Shown here: one piece after another, positions 1 through 8,101 of the stretch
How positions within the stretch are numbered: position 1 is the first letter of the stretch
How the letters are laid out: every line of letters starts with the position of its first letter
From: Faecalibacterium sp. An121
GTDB taxonomy: Bacteria; Bacillota; Clostridia; Oscillospirales; Ruminococcaceae
Length of the DNA: 64,000 nucleotides
Reading direction: 5' to 3'
NCBI RefSeq assembly: GCF_002160915.1
Contig: NZ_NFLM01000002.1
Span: forward strand, 124,001 to 188,000
Made by a program: the position numbers and the translations under genes
The notes under the pieces: model-generated
The model's database searches: none
Told to the model about the DNA's origin: nothing
Seen by the model: only the letters and a program-made list of their open reading frames with translations

Positions 1-167
1 ATCCCTTTCCTCCTTTCTGCCGTTTCCCGGCTGCCTGGCCACAGGATACCATCTTTTGGCGGCCGGGCACAGTGTGTCCTTTCGGGGCTTTTTCTCTGCG
101 CCAAAAACCACCCTTTTCTTTTCCAAAAGCACAGATCCCGCCCCCACTTTCCTCTTTGGCTCTGTTG
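1..167. other. No gene seen; probable 5' flank of a gene off the left edge
   Basis: I see no coding region here. On the minus strand an AAAGGAGG-like ribosome site falls at about 10-17 and points out of the window, so a minus-strand gene may start just beyond base 1. The rest is C- and T-rich and carries no recognisable motif. Confidence 0.35.
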
Positions 168-176
168 TGCTACAAT
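168..176 (+). promoter_or_regulatory. Extended -10 promoter
   Basis: TG-C-TACAAT forms an extended -10 element about 46 bases before the start codon at 222. No good -35 is visible. It probably drives the frameshifted small gene and the histidine phosphatase behind it. Confidence 0.45.
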
Positions 177-221
177 AGATTCAAAGCACCCCCACCTTTT
201 TTGATAAGGAGGACCCTTTCC

Positions 222-396
222 ATGTCCCATCGCGAACGCAGGCTCACCCCTGTTGGCCGAGATCATGATCCTGGGCGGCGGGGGCGATTTTCTCATCCTT
301 CTCCAGCTGCTCCGCTACCGTCCCGCTTCCCCCGACGTCCTCTGCCTGGACCATCCCTACGAATGCGGCTTTGTCGCCTTTGAAAAGGCCGTCTGA
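222..396 (+). pseudogene. Frameshifted small gene (57 codons after correction)
   Basis: An AAGGAGGA ribosome site at 206-213 leads to an ATG at 222, but this frame soon reads an arginine/proline-rich shadow. Removing one C from the run at 247-250 restores an open frame to the TGA at 394-396. The corrected product would be 57 residues, start MSHRERRLTLLAE and end with LDHPYECGFVAFEKAV. The restored part is rich in hydrophobic residues and has a GGGGDFLILL stretch. The tail reminds me of the C-terminal end of DUF3267-type putative zincin proteins, but I cannot verify that. It could be a decayed gene fragment, a sequencing error in a C run, or chance. It shares the upstream promoter with the next gene, 21 bases downstream. 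Confidence 0.45.
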
Positions 397-417
397 TCAT
401 CCTGGAGGTATACCGCT

Positions 418-1158
418 ATGAAACTGCTCATCATCCGCCACGGCGAACCCGATTACGTCCACGACACCCTCACCGAAAAAGGCTGGCGGGAAGTCCGTCT
501 GCTGGCCCGGCGCATCGCCCCCATGGACGTCAAACAGTATTACGTCTCCCCTCTGGGCCGCGCCCAGGACACCGCCCGCCCCACCCTGGAGCTGGCGGGC
601 CGCACCGCCATCACCTGCGACTGGCTGCGGGAGTTCACCGGCAAGGTGGAAAAGCCCAACCTTCCCGGCCAGCAATCCATCGCCTGGGACTGGCTGCCCC
701 AGGACTGGACCCGGGACGAGCGCTTTTTCTCGGACACCGCCTGGCTGGACAACGAGGTGATGGCCGCCGGCAACGTCCGGCAGGCCTACGAGAACGTCAT
801 CACCCACTTCGATGACCTGCTGGCGCAGCACGGCTACGTCCGGCAGGGCCGCCTCTACCGCGCCGTCCGCCCCAACAACGACACATTGGTGTTCTTCTGC
901 CACTTCGCCCTGGAATGCGTGCTGCTCAGCCGCCTGCTCAACGCCTCTCCCATGGTGCTGTGGCACGGTTTGTGCGCCGCCCCCTCCTCGGTGACCACCG
1001 TGGTGACCGAGGAACGCCGCCCCGGCATCGCCTGTTTCCGGATGCTGCAATTCGGGGATGTGTCCCATCTCCTGGCCCACGGCGAACAGCCTTCCTTCAT
1101 GGCCCGCTTCTGTGAGTGCTATGGCAATGAGGGCGAGATCTCCGACGACAACGACTGA
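418..1158 (+). CDS. Histidine phosphatase family protein
   Basis: This 246-residue protein belongs to the histidine phosphatase (phosphoglycerate mutase-like) superfamily. The phosphate-accepting RHGE motif is at residues 7-10 (IIRHGEPDY), and SPLGRAQDTA around residue 45 supplies the usual second arginine region. FFCHFALE around residue 160 holds the second active-site histidine. The protein should be cytoplasmic. The substrate cannot be read from the sequence. A GGAGG ribosome site lies 8 bases before the ATG. It follows a frameshifted small gene on the same strand and ends at a strong bidirectional terminator, so it is probably the last gene of its transcript. Confidence 0.88.
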   Translation: MKLLIIRHGEPDYVHDTLTEKGWREVRLLARRIAPMDVKQYYVSPLGRAQDTARPTLELAGRTAITCDWLREFTGKVEKPNLPGQQSIAWDWLPQDWTRDERFFSDTAWLDNEVMAAGNVRQAYENVITHFDDLLAQHGYVRQGRLYRAVRPNNDTLVFFCHFALECVLLSRLLNASPMVLWHGLCAAPSSVTTVVTEERRPGIACFRMLQFGDVSHLLAHGEQPSFMARFCECYGNEGEISDDND

Positions 1159-1170
1159 CTGTACAGCAGC

Positions 1171-1215
1171 AAAAAACCGCCGCGCCAGAAAGCTCTGACG
1201 CGGCGGTCTTTCTAT
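1171..1215. terminator. Bidirectional intrinsic terminator
   Basis: Stem CCGCCGCG (1177-1184) pairs with CGCGGCGG (1199-1206). It is flanked by six A's on the left and a T-rich tract on the right, so it can stop both the phosphatase transcript and the minus-strand secreted-protein transcript. Confidence 0.8.
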
Positions 1216-1248
1216 TTCTTTATTTCCGTTTCATGCCGGATGCAGCTG

Positions 1249-1803
1249 TCACTGCTGCACCATCCGGATGACAGCGGCGCCGTCCTGCATGTTCACATCG
1301 ATGCGGGCCCAGTCCTCGCTGCCGTAGGGCTCGATCTCGGTCTCGGTGCCGTCGCTGTTGATGAGGTACAGGTCATATCCGGCGATGTCCTCCCGGGGGA
1401 GCATGACGCTGGCCGTGACCCCCTTCATGGCAGAGACGCCGCTGCTGATGCAGGAGACGGTCATCACCTTCACCCCGTTGTCCAGGGTGCCCATGTGGAC
1501 ATAGGTGTCACTGAAGTTGGAGGAGGTGTCGTCCAGCTCGGTCAGACCGCTCTCCCCGTTCACATCTCCGCACTCGGCGCAGATCACATAGTCCTTGGTC
1601 TCGCCGTAGGGGCTGGTGAACCGCACCGTCATCTGGGCGTCGTCGCTGCCCCCGCAGTCGCTGTCCATATGGTCCAGCACCTGGGCGGTGTAGCGGGACG
1701 TGCCGTCGGTCCCGGCGGCAAAGCTGGACAGGGCGCCTCCCGCCAGCATACAGGCGGACAGGCTGAGCATAGCGGCGGTCTTGATCCAATTCGATTTCAT
1801 CAT
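1249..1803 (-). CDS. Secreted or surface protein of unknown function
   Basis: This 184-residue protein starts MMKSNWIKTAAMLSL and has a typical signal peptide (positive start, hydrophobic run to about residue 26, ALSSFAA cleavage-like site). The mature part is acidic and has no family I recognise. It contains a cysteine pair in ICAECGD and one in SDCGGSD, and ends in a region rich in valine and isoleucine. I chose the ATG at 1803 because an AAAGGTGAG ribosome site precedes it at good distance. A longer frame to 1881 would bury the signal peptide behind 26 polar residues. It is the last gene of the run response regulator, kinase, HlyD-like adaptor, and may act with the adaptor outside the membrane. 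Confidence 0.75.
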   Translation of the reverse strand: MMKSNWIKTAAMLSLSACMLAGGALSSFAAGTDGTSRYTAQVLDHMDSDCGGSDDAQMTVRFTSPYGETKDYVICAECGDVNGESGLTELDDTSSNFSDTYVHMGTLDNGVKVMTVSCISSGVSAMKGVTASVMLPREDIAGYDLYLINSDGTETEIEPYGSEDWARIDVNMQDGAAVIRMVQQ

Positions 1804-1962
1804 AATTCTCACCTTTCTCCCTTTTGGGGTCGTAATACGAACGTTGTTTGTGATGTTGGGTGTCTTTATCTCCAGAGGCATCGCCTCCTTGGGGCTTGCT
1901 GCAAGGATACCATCTCCAGCTTGAGCCAGCCTTGACGGCGCCTTGATTTTTCCTGGAACTTT

Positions 1963-4341
1963 TCAGTCCTTTTTCACCGCCACCAGCACCCGCACCTTGC
2001 CTCCGGCGGCGCAGCCCATGCTGTCGTACCAGCCGATCAGGTGGTAGTTCTCGGCGTCCACCTTGGCCAGGGTGGTGGGGTAATACTGGCCCTTGTACCA
2101 CAGGTACACCTGCATATCGTCGGCGGTCTCGTAGCGCTTCTCCCCGCTCTTTACCCAGGCGGCCCCCAGCTGGTCCACCATCACCGGCATCAGCTGGGTC
2201 ATGCTGGTCACATCGCCCGAGGCATTGGTGCCCACGGCGATGCCGCCTGCCACCACCGGATACTTGACGGTGGTGTTGAGGGTGGTGTTCTCCCCGTCGA
2301 TGTAGCAGCTGTAGCTTGCCCCGTCTCCCAGGAAGCCCAGGATGCTGCTCAAAAGGCCGGTGGTGTTGTCCGAGGCCACCTCCAGCAGCCAGCTGGCGAT
2401 GCTGCTGGGACTGCTGGTGAGGGTCTCCCACAGGGTACTGCCCACGCTGCCGTCGATGATGCCGTACAGGATCTCGCTGGTGCTGGGCAGCAGATCCAGC
2501 AAGCTGGTGCTGCCGCTCACCTCGGTGGAGCTGTCGCTGGACACCGCGTTCACCAGGTTGCGCACATCGTCCAGCACGCCGTAGGTCCACAGGTCCCCTG
2601 TGACGTTATCCAGGATCAGCCGGTCGATCTGGCCCTCCTCGTTGGTGGTGTAGTAGCGCACATCCCCGCTGTCCAGGGTCACCCCTGCCAGCCGTTCGGG
2701 GCGGACCGTCCCGGCCATCCCGTCCGAGGTGGTGTCCAGGATCTCTACGTTTTCAGCCAGGACCTGCCCTCCCAGCGACCCGCCGTCCTGGCTGAACGTG
2801 CCGCTGGTCTGTTTTGGGTCGATGGCCTCCACCTGTTCTCCGTTTTCGTCCACGGTGATCTCCACCAGCCACCCGGCCGGGAAGTTGAGGCTTTTGTCCA
2901 CGTGGACCGTCCGGGTCACCCCGTCGGTACAGGCCACAGCCACGCTCTGCTGTACATCGGCGCCGTTGTCCTCGGTCAGGCTGCGGGATGCGCTCTGCAC
3001 CACCCCGTAAAAGACCGCGTCGGCCTGGTCGCCGGTCAGCACCCGCACCACCTGGTCATCCATCCCCAGCAGCAGGGTCACCACCTGGCCCACTCCGCCG
3101 CCGTTGAGGGAGGAGATCTGCGCGGCGGCGGAAGCGGTGCCAATGGTGTATTCCGTCCCCGCCACCGTCACGGCGGTGGGAGCGCTGGCCGAGGGGGACA
3201 CCGCGGTGATCCGGCCTGCGGCCCGGGTGTCATAGATCCACACGGTGCGTGTGTTCTCGTTGTAATAGTAGACGTCGTACTGCTCCAGCCGGGCCGAGGC
3301 CGCAGCCTCATCGTTGCGGTAGACCGCGGCGGGCTCAAAGGGCAGCTGGGTGCTCTCCCCCGCCACGAAGGGACCTTCCAGGTTGCCCAGCAGCACGGCG
3401 GACACGTCCACCTGTCCGTCGGTGACGGTAAAGCCCAGGGTGCTGGCATAGACCTCGTTTTCCCCGTTCTCGGCCATCAGGGCGTTGTACAGCAGCACCG
3501 CGCCGGCCGACGGGGCAGTCAGCGTCTGGGACTTCTGGTAGGCCAGCCGGGCCGAGCCCAAAGCGCTGACCCCATCCACCGAGGCGGTGGCCGCCTGCGC
3601 CGACGTCAGGCTCCCTGCGTTGGGCACCGCGATGGTCACCGACCGCACCAGCAGGCTGCCCCCGCTCTGGGTATCCTCTCCCGAGATGGAGCGGATGGTG
3701 CCGGTCAGGGTCTCATAGGTGCCGTCCAACGTCACCTGAGCGGTTTGCCCCACCGTAAAGCCGGCGGCGTCCGCCGCGGGGAAATCCACCGTCAGCAGCA
3801 GGCTGCTGTCGTCCCGGATGGCGGCCACCTCCTGCCCGGCTTCCACTACATCCCCCGGGGCTACGCTGATGGACACCACCGTGCCCCCGATGTCGGCGTC
3901 GATGTACTGACCGTTCACCGCGTCCTCATAGCTGCGCTGGGCCTGGTCCAGGCTGATCTGGGCCCGCTCCACGCTGTTGGCGGCGTCCGAGCTGTCGATG
4001 GTGTACAGGACTGTGCCCTTTTCCACCATGTCCCCTTCCTCAAAGCCGGCGGTCAGCACTTCTCCCCGCACCAGCGATTTCACCTCGTAGGAGTTGGCCG
4101 CCTCGATGGTGCCCGACTCGCTGAATACGTTGGTGATGCTGCGCCGCTGGGGGGTCACTTCGATATAGGTCGTCTCTGCGGCAGCCGGGGCTGCCAACTG
4201 CCTGGCTGCCAGCACACCGGCGGCCACCAGTACGCAGCCTCCCACCGCCAGCAGCTTCCATCTGCGCCGGAGCAGGCTGCCCTTGCCGCCTGCGGCGGCC
4301 TTTGGGCTGTCCCTGTCCTCCTGTGGCTTTTGCTTGAACAT
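1963..4341 (-). CDS. HlyD-family membrane fusion / efflux adaptor protein, large
   Basis: This 792-residue protein has a short basic cytoplasmic start, one transmembrane segment at about residues 29-50, then an adaptor-like extracellular part. SGTIEAANSYEVKSLVRGEV near residue 75 and the paired half GGTVVSISVAPGDVVEAGQEV near 150 are the two halves of a biotinyl-lipoyl-like domain, separated by a short helical hairpin. This is typical of MacA/HlyD adaptors. The rest, with several Thr/Ser-rich beta-type segments, is much longer than the usual 350-450 residues. In Gram-positives such adaptors normally serve a MacB-like ABC permease, but none is encoded nearby. It has its own promoter region, after the kinase terminator, and a strong AAAAGGAGGGG ribosome site. 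Confidence 0.82.
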   Translation of the reverse strand: MFKQKPQEDRDSPKAAAGGKGSLLRRRWKLLAVGGCVLVAAGVLAARQLAAPAAAETTYIEVTPQRRSITNVFSESGTIEAANSYEVKSLVRGEVLTAGFEEGDMVEKGTVLYTIDSSDAANSVERAQISLDQAQRSYEDAVNGQYIDADIGGTVVSISVAPGDVVEAGQEVAAIRDDSSLLLTVDFPAADAAGFTVGQTAQVTLDGTYETLTGTIRSISGEDTQSGGSLLVRSVTIAVPNAGSLTSAQAATASVDGVSALGSARLAYQKSQTLTAPSAGAVLLYNALMAENGENEVYASTLGFTVTDGQVDVSAVLLGNLEGPFVAGESTQLPFEPAAVYRNDEAAASARLEQYDVYYYNENTRTVWIYDTRAAGRITAVSPSASAPTAVTVAGTEYTIGTASAAAQISSLNGGGVGQVVTLLLGMDDQVVRVLTGDQADAVFYGVVQSASRSLTEDNGADVQQSVAVACTDGVTRTVHVDKSLNFPAGWLVEITVDENGEQVEAIDPKQTSGTFSQDGGSLGGQVLAENVEILDTTSDGMAGTVRPERLAGVTLDSGDVRYYTTNEEGQIDRLILDNVTGDLWTYGVLDDVRNLVNAVSSDSSTEVSGSTSLLDLLPSTSEILYGIIDGSVGSTLWETLTSSPSSIASWLLEVASDNTTGLLSSILGFLGDGASYSCYIDGENTTLNTTVKYPVVAGGIAVGTNASGDVTSMTQLMPVMVDQLGAAWVKSGEKRYETADDMQVYLWYKGQYYPTTLAKVDAENYHLIGWYDSMGCAAGGKVRVLVAVKKD

Positions 4342-4400
4342 TGTTGCCCCTCCTTTTTGGTTTGCAGCAGAGCCTCTGTTTGGCCCTCCTGACAGAATGC

Positions 4401-4437
4401 AGTATACAGGGCATTTCTTAAGCTTCCTCCTGAAGAA
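4401..4437 (-). promoter_or_regulatory. Promoter with possible response-regulator repeats
   Basis: Read on the minus strand, TATACT (plus 4401-4406) is preceded by CTTAAGAAAT (plus 4413-4422) and, one helical turn or so further up, an AATTTCTTCAGG segment. The promoter of the response regulator gene at 6602-6657 has a related CCTAAGAAAT block. The repeats suggest control by the neighbouring OmpR-type regulator. This is inference only. Confidence 0.35.
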
Positions 4438-4490
4438 ATTATTAAGACTCCTTTAAGGCGGGTGAACTTTTTATGAATGCCCCCGCACAG

Positions 4491-4534
4491 AAAAACGGCG
4501 CGGCAGGCGGAAAAACTCCACCTGCCGCGCCGCG
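4491..4534 (-). terminator. Intrinsic terminator after the kinase gene
   Basis: GGCGCGGCAGG (4497-4507) pairs with CCTGCCGCGCC (4521-4531). Five A's at 4491-4495 become the U tract on the minus strand. It separates the two-component genes from the adaptor gene. Confidence 0.8.
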
Positions 4535-4541
4535 GCGTTTC

Positions 4542-5849
4542 TTATTCCTGTGTGATGGGGAACAGCAGGGTGATGCGGTAATGCCCCGGCTCCCGTTCCA
4601 CCCGGACATCGGCCTGCATCCGCGCCATCATGGCCTGCACGCTCTCAAGACCCACCCGCGTCCTGTCGGTCCCGGGGGCCTCGGGCAGCGCCTGGTTGGC
4701 AAAGGAAAGCCCGGCCCGCGTCTCATCCCGCACATAATCTACTTCCACCGGCTGGGACGGGTCCGCGTACTTGAGCAGGTTGGAGGTGATGTTGTCCAGC
4801 ACCCGGCGCACATACTGCCCCCGCACCGTCAGCACCACATCCTCGCCGCCCAGCCGGAGGGCGCAAGCAAAGCCGTGCTGCTGCAGCTGTTCGGCCATAT
4901 CCGCAAGCGGCTCCTCAAAGATCTGGGAAAACCGGGCGGGCGGGTCCATGTCCGCCGGCGCGTCCCGGGTCACCAGCGCATATTCAAACAGGTTGTCCGA
5001 CATCTGCTTGATCTGCCGGGCCTTGGTGTCGATCTTGGCCAGGTATTCCTGCAGCTGGGCCTGCCCGTCGTACCGGCCTTCCCGCACGATCTCGGTATAG
5101 AGCAGCAGGGTGGTCAGGGGGGTGCGCAGGTCGTGGGACATCTCGGTGATCAGGTTTTTGACCCGGGCGTCCGCCTCGGCCTTTTCCTGGTGCTGGCGGT
5201 TGAGGGTCTTGCGCATCGAGTCCAGACAGGAGGCCAGGGTGGTCAGCTCGTCCGCCCCCTGCACCGTCACCGGGTGGTCCAGATCGCCCCCCTCCATAGC
5301 CTGGATCTCCTCGCTGAGCAGGCAGATGTACCGTACGATCCGCCTGCACCCCAGCAGAAACACCCCCAGGAACAGCGCGATGCACCCCAGCGTCAGCATC
5401 CGGGTGGCCAGCATCGCATTGGCCCGCAGCACATCGCAGTAGAGCACCGCGTCCAGCTGTCCGTCGGTAAAGAACACCGGGGCCCGGGGAGTCCAGTCGT
5501 AAAAGGGGGCCGCCTGGCCCTCGTGGTTCAGGTCCTGGCGCTCGGGCACAAAGGAGCTGTATACCAGCACGTGGTCCTGATAGAGTTCCAGCAGGGTGAA
5601 GTCGTGCTCATCCACCCATCGGGTGATGCCTTCCACGTCGGAGGCGGCCAGCTGTTCCTCGGTCACATAGCTCTGGAAGTCCTCCAGCAGCCGGACCGTC
5701 TCCTTCTGGCGCAGGTCGGTCTGTTGGGCGTAAGTCTCCAAAGCCGCCAGCACTACCACCCGCAGCACCATAAACAGCAGCACGCACCCCGCCCCGGTCA
5801 CCACCAGCAGCCGGATGAACTGGGCCGTCAGCCCTTTGCGCTTAGACAT
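4542..5849 (-). CDS. Sensor histidine kinase
   Basis: This 435-residue membrane kinase has a first transmembrane segment at about 11-36, an extracellular sensor of about 110 residues, and a second segment at about 150-170. A HAMP-like linker follows, then the H-box EMSHDLRTPLT with the phospho-accepting His239. The ATP-binding domain shows the N-box DNITSNLLKYA. The classical DxGxG box is replaced by FANQALPE, followed by RVGLESVQAMM in place of the second glycine box, a variant I associate with kinases of this clade. It overlaps the end of the response regulator gene by 8 bases, so the two are translationally coupled. The signal sensed is unknown. The adaptor downstream is the likely target. 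Confidence 0.9.
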   Translation of the reverse strand: MSKRKGLTAQFIRLLVVTGAGCVLLFMVLRVVVLAALETYAQQTDLRQKETVRLLEDFQSYVTEEQLAASDVEGITRWVDEHDFTLLELYQDHVLVYSSFVPERQDLNHEGQAAPFYDWTPRAPVFFTDGQLDAVLYCDVLRANAMLATRMLTLGCIALFLGVFLLGCRRIVRYICLLSEEIQAMEGGDLDHPVTVQGADELTTLASCLDSMRKTLNRQHQEKAEADARVKNLITEMSHDLRTPLTTLLLYTEIVREGRYDGQAQLQEYLAKIDTKARQIKQMSDNLFEYALVTRDAPADMDPPARFSQIFEEPLADMAEQLQQHGFACALRLGGEDVVLTVRGQYVRRVLDNITSNLLKYADPSQPVEVDYVRDETRAGLSFANQALPEAPGTDRTRVGLESVQAMMARMQADVRVEREPGHYRITLLFPITQE

Positions 5850-6567
5850 CTTCCCCCTCCCCGCCTCCGAAGTGGTAGCCCTTGCCCCACACGGTGCACA
5901 CGCGCTTGGGGTTCTGGGGGTCTTTTTCGATCTTGACCCGCAGGTTGCGTATGTGCACCATCACCGTGCCGTTGGACACATAAAAATAGGGCTCGTTCCA
6001 CACCTTCTCATACAGCGCCTGCACCGGGAAGATCTGCCGGGGGTTCTGCATCAGCAGCCGCAGGATCTTGTATTCGGTGTCGGTCAGGTCGACCGCCTGG
6101 CCGTCCACCCACACCCGGTTGTAGTCCAGCGCCAGACGTACCCCGCCGGCGCACAGCATCTGTTCTTCCACCCGCACCCCTGCCTGGGCCTTGCCCTGGT
6201 AGACGCAGTACCGGCGCAGCAGCGCCTTGACCCGGGCGCTCAGCTCCGCAAAGGAAAAGGGCTTGGGCAGATAGTCGTCCCCGCCCGCCGTCAGCCCCAG
6301 CAGTTTATCCGACTCCTGGGACTTGGCCGTCAGAAACAGGATGGGCACGGTGGAGCTCTTGCGCAGCTCCTCGCACACCCGCAGCCCCGACATACCCGGC
6401 ATCATCACATCCAGGATCACCAGGTCCACCTCCGGGCCAAATACCTCCAGGGCCCTGGCCCCGTTTTCCGCCTCCAGGATATGGTATCCCTCCCCCGCCA
6501 GCAAAATGCGTACGCCATCCCGGATGTCCGGGTCGTCTTCCACCAGCAGAATGGTCTGTGCACTCAT
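5842..6567 (-). CDS. OmpR/PhoB-family response regulator
   Basis: This 241-residue regulator has a receiver domain (acidic pair EDD at 10-12, phospho-accepting Asp53 in VILDVMMPG, conserved lysine in YLPKPF). A winged-helix DNA-binding domain follows (LTDTEYKILRLLMQNP and the wing VHIRNLRVKIE). It should be phosphorylated by the kinase encoded by the next, overlapping gene. An AAAAGGAGG ribosome site precedes the ATG. The promoter carries CCTAAGAAAT-type repeats similar to those before the adaptor gene, which fits autoregulation but is not proven. Confidence 0.93.
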   Translation of the reverse strand: MSAQTILLVEDDPDIRDGVRILLAGEGYHILEAENGARALEVFGPEVDLVILDVMMPGMSGLRVCEELRKSSTVPILFLTAKSQESDKLLGLTAGGDDYLPKPFSFAELSARVKALLRRYCVYQGKAQAGVRVEEQMLCAGGVRLALDYNRVWVDGQAVDLTDTEYKILRLLMQNPRQIFPVQALYEKVWNEPYFYVSNGTVMVHIRNLRVKIEKDPQNPKRVCTVWGKGYHFGGGEGEDV

Positions 6568-6601
6568 GGCAGCATCCTCCTTTTACCATTGTTTCAATCA
6601 A

Positions 6602-6657
6602 AGTATACCAGCCCATTCTTGTCTTTTCCGTGAAAGATTTCTTAGGAATTCTAAAGA
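6602..6657 (-). promoter_or_regulatory. Promoter region of the two-component operon
   Basis: On the minus strand a TATACT -10 (plus 6602-6607) has no clear -35. Upstream of it lies TTTAGAATTCCTAAGAAAT (plus 6637-6655), a near-repeat of a TAGAA/TAAGAA unit. A poor -35 with repeats above it is typical of activator-dependent promoters. Confidence 0.4.
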
Positions 6658-6664
6658 CGGACCC

Positions 6665-6705
6665 AAAAGGCCCCGCCTTTTCCCTTTCGGGCAAAGACAG
6701 GGCCT
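6665..6705 (-). terminator. Probable terminator after scrB
   Basis: On the minus strand AGGCCC pairs with GGGCCT and is followed by TTTT. The stem is short with a long internal part, so the call is moderate. Confidence 0.45.
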
Positions 6706-6709
6706 GTTT

Positions 6710-8101
6710 TTACAGAGCAAGGGGCCATACGGTGCCCGCAGCGCCTTCCAGACGGAGGGTGACCGGCCCGGGCTCCGGGTAATAGCGGGTGGTGAACACC
6801 GCCTCGCCGCCATTGACAAAGATCTCCAGGCTGGAGGCGTCCGCCAGCACCCGCACCGAGCGGCAGGGCGTTTGCAGCTCCATGGTCCGGCGGTCCCGGC
6901 CCGCTCCCAGCGCCTCACCGGCAAACCAGAGGGAGGCTGTGGACCCGGCCTCGTCGCAGGCAAAGGTCAGCCCGCCCGCCACGGTCAGGGCAAAGCTGCC
7001 CCCAATCGCCGCCTCCAGCTCAAAGCAGGGGGATACGGCCATCTCGGCGCCGTCGGCCAGCGCCGCCGGGGCGCCCCGCAGGGCTTTCAGCTCGTCGGCG
7101 GGCGCTTGCACCAGGAGCTCCCCTTTCCGGCAAAGCTGCCGCGGAAAGGTGAGGCAGTGCTGCCAGCCGTGCTCCACCGTGGGGTTGTGATAGGGGGCGT
7201 CGGGCATCCCCATCCAGCCGAACTGCAGCCGCCGCTCCCCGTCGGCAAAGCTCTGGGGGGCGTAATAGTCAAAGCCGCCGTCCAGGGGGTGGTAGTCCCC
7301 CAGGGTGCACTCCCCCCGGAAATCCCCGTGCAGGGCAAAGAATCCGCAGCCGTACACATTCTGACAGGGGATGCCCTGGGGCGACACCAGCAAAAACCAC
7401 TGTCCGTCCAGCTGGAACAGGTCGGGGCACTCCCACATATAGCCAAAGGGTTCGGGCGTGGTGATGGTGTTGATGTGCCGCCAGCGGCGCTTGTCGCTGC
7501 TGGACAGCACCAGCACCTCCCCCCGGTCCTCCCGGGTGCGGGCTCCCAGCACCATATAATAGACTCCGTCCTGCCTCCACACCTTGGGGTCCCGCACATG
7601 GCAGGAAAGCCCTTCGGGATAGTCCGCGTTGCGCATCAGGCATTCCTTAGTGTCTGCGGTCAGGCAGTCCCGGCTCACCGCCAGACAGAGATTGTGTTCC
7701 CGGCCCTCATGGATGTAGTCGTAGCGGCCGGGCAGCTTGACGTTGCCGGTATAGAACAGCCACAGCTGCCCATCCTCGCAGAGCGCCGAGCCCGAGTAGT
7801 TCCCGTGGCAGTCAAAGGGCTGGTCGGGGCAGAGCATCACCGGCTGGTGCTGCCAGTGCAGCAGGTCGGTGCTGGTGACGTGCCCCCAGTGCTTGACCCC
7901 GCCGGCCGGGTCGAAAGGCCCATATTGGTAGAACACATGGTAGGTGTCCCCCACCTTGCACAGGCCGTTGGGGTCGTTGAGCCAGCCCACCGGGGGCTGG
8001 ATGTGCAGCTTCTGGCGGTGGGGGTCCGCCTTGGCCCGGGCGGCCCCCAGCCCCTCCACCAGGGGCACCAGACGTTTCAGATCCTGTTCCAGTGCATTCA
8101 T
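6710..8101 (-). CDS. scrB: Sucrose-6-phosphate hydrolase (GH32)
   Basis: This 463-residue cytoplasmic enzyme should split sucrose-6-phosphate into glucose-6-phosphate and fructose. All GH32 landmarks are present: WLNDPNG with nucleophile Asp43, RDPK at 170-173 with the transition-state Asp, and the acid/base Glu224 in WECPDLF. A C-terminal beta-sandwich follows (SLEIFVNGGEAVFTTRYYP). The ATG at 8101 overlaps the stop of the PTS gene in an ATGA arrangement, so the two are translationally coupled. The substrate call rests partly on this partnership, since GH32 members also cut fructans. Confidence 0.93.
   Translation of the reverse strand: MNALEQDLKRLVPLVEGLGAARAKADPHRQKLHIQPPVGWLNDPNGLCKVGDTYHVFYQYGPFDPAGGVKHWGHVTSTDLLHWQHQPVMLCPDQPFDCHGNYSGSALCEDGQLWLFYTGNVKLPGRYDYIHEGREHNLCLAVSRDCLTADTKECLMRNADYPEGLSCHVRDPKVWRQDGVYYMVLGARTREDRGEVLVLSSSDKRRWRHINTITTPEPFGYMWECPDLFQLDGQWFLLVSPQGIPCQNVYGCGFFALHGDFRGECTLGDYHPLDGGFDYYAPQSFADGERRLQFGWMGMPDAPYHNPTVEHGWQHCLTFPRQLCRKGELLVQAPADELKALRGAPAALADGAEMAVSPCFELEAAIGGSFALTVAGGLTFACDEAGSTASLWFAGEALGAGRDRRTMELQTPCRSVRVLADASSLEIFVNGGEAVFTTRYYPEPGPVTLRLEGAAGTVWPLAL

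Noticed and set aside
1804-1881. Longer start for the secreted protein at 1881
   Set aside because: An AAGGAGG lies too close to that ATG, and the extension would put 26 polar residues before the signal peptide. The start at 1803 has its own ribosome site.
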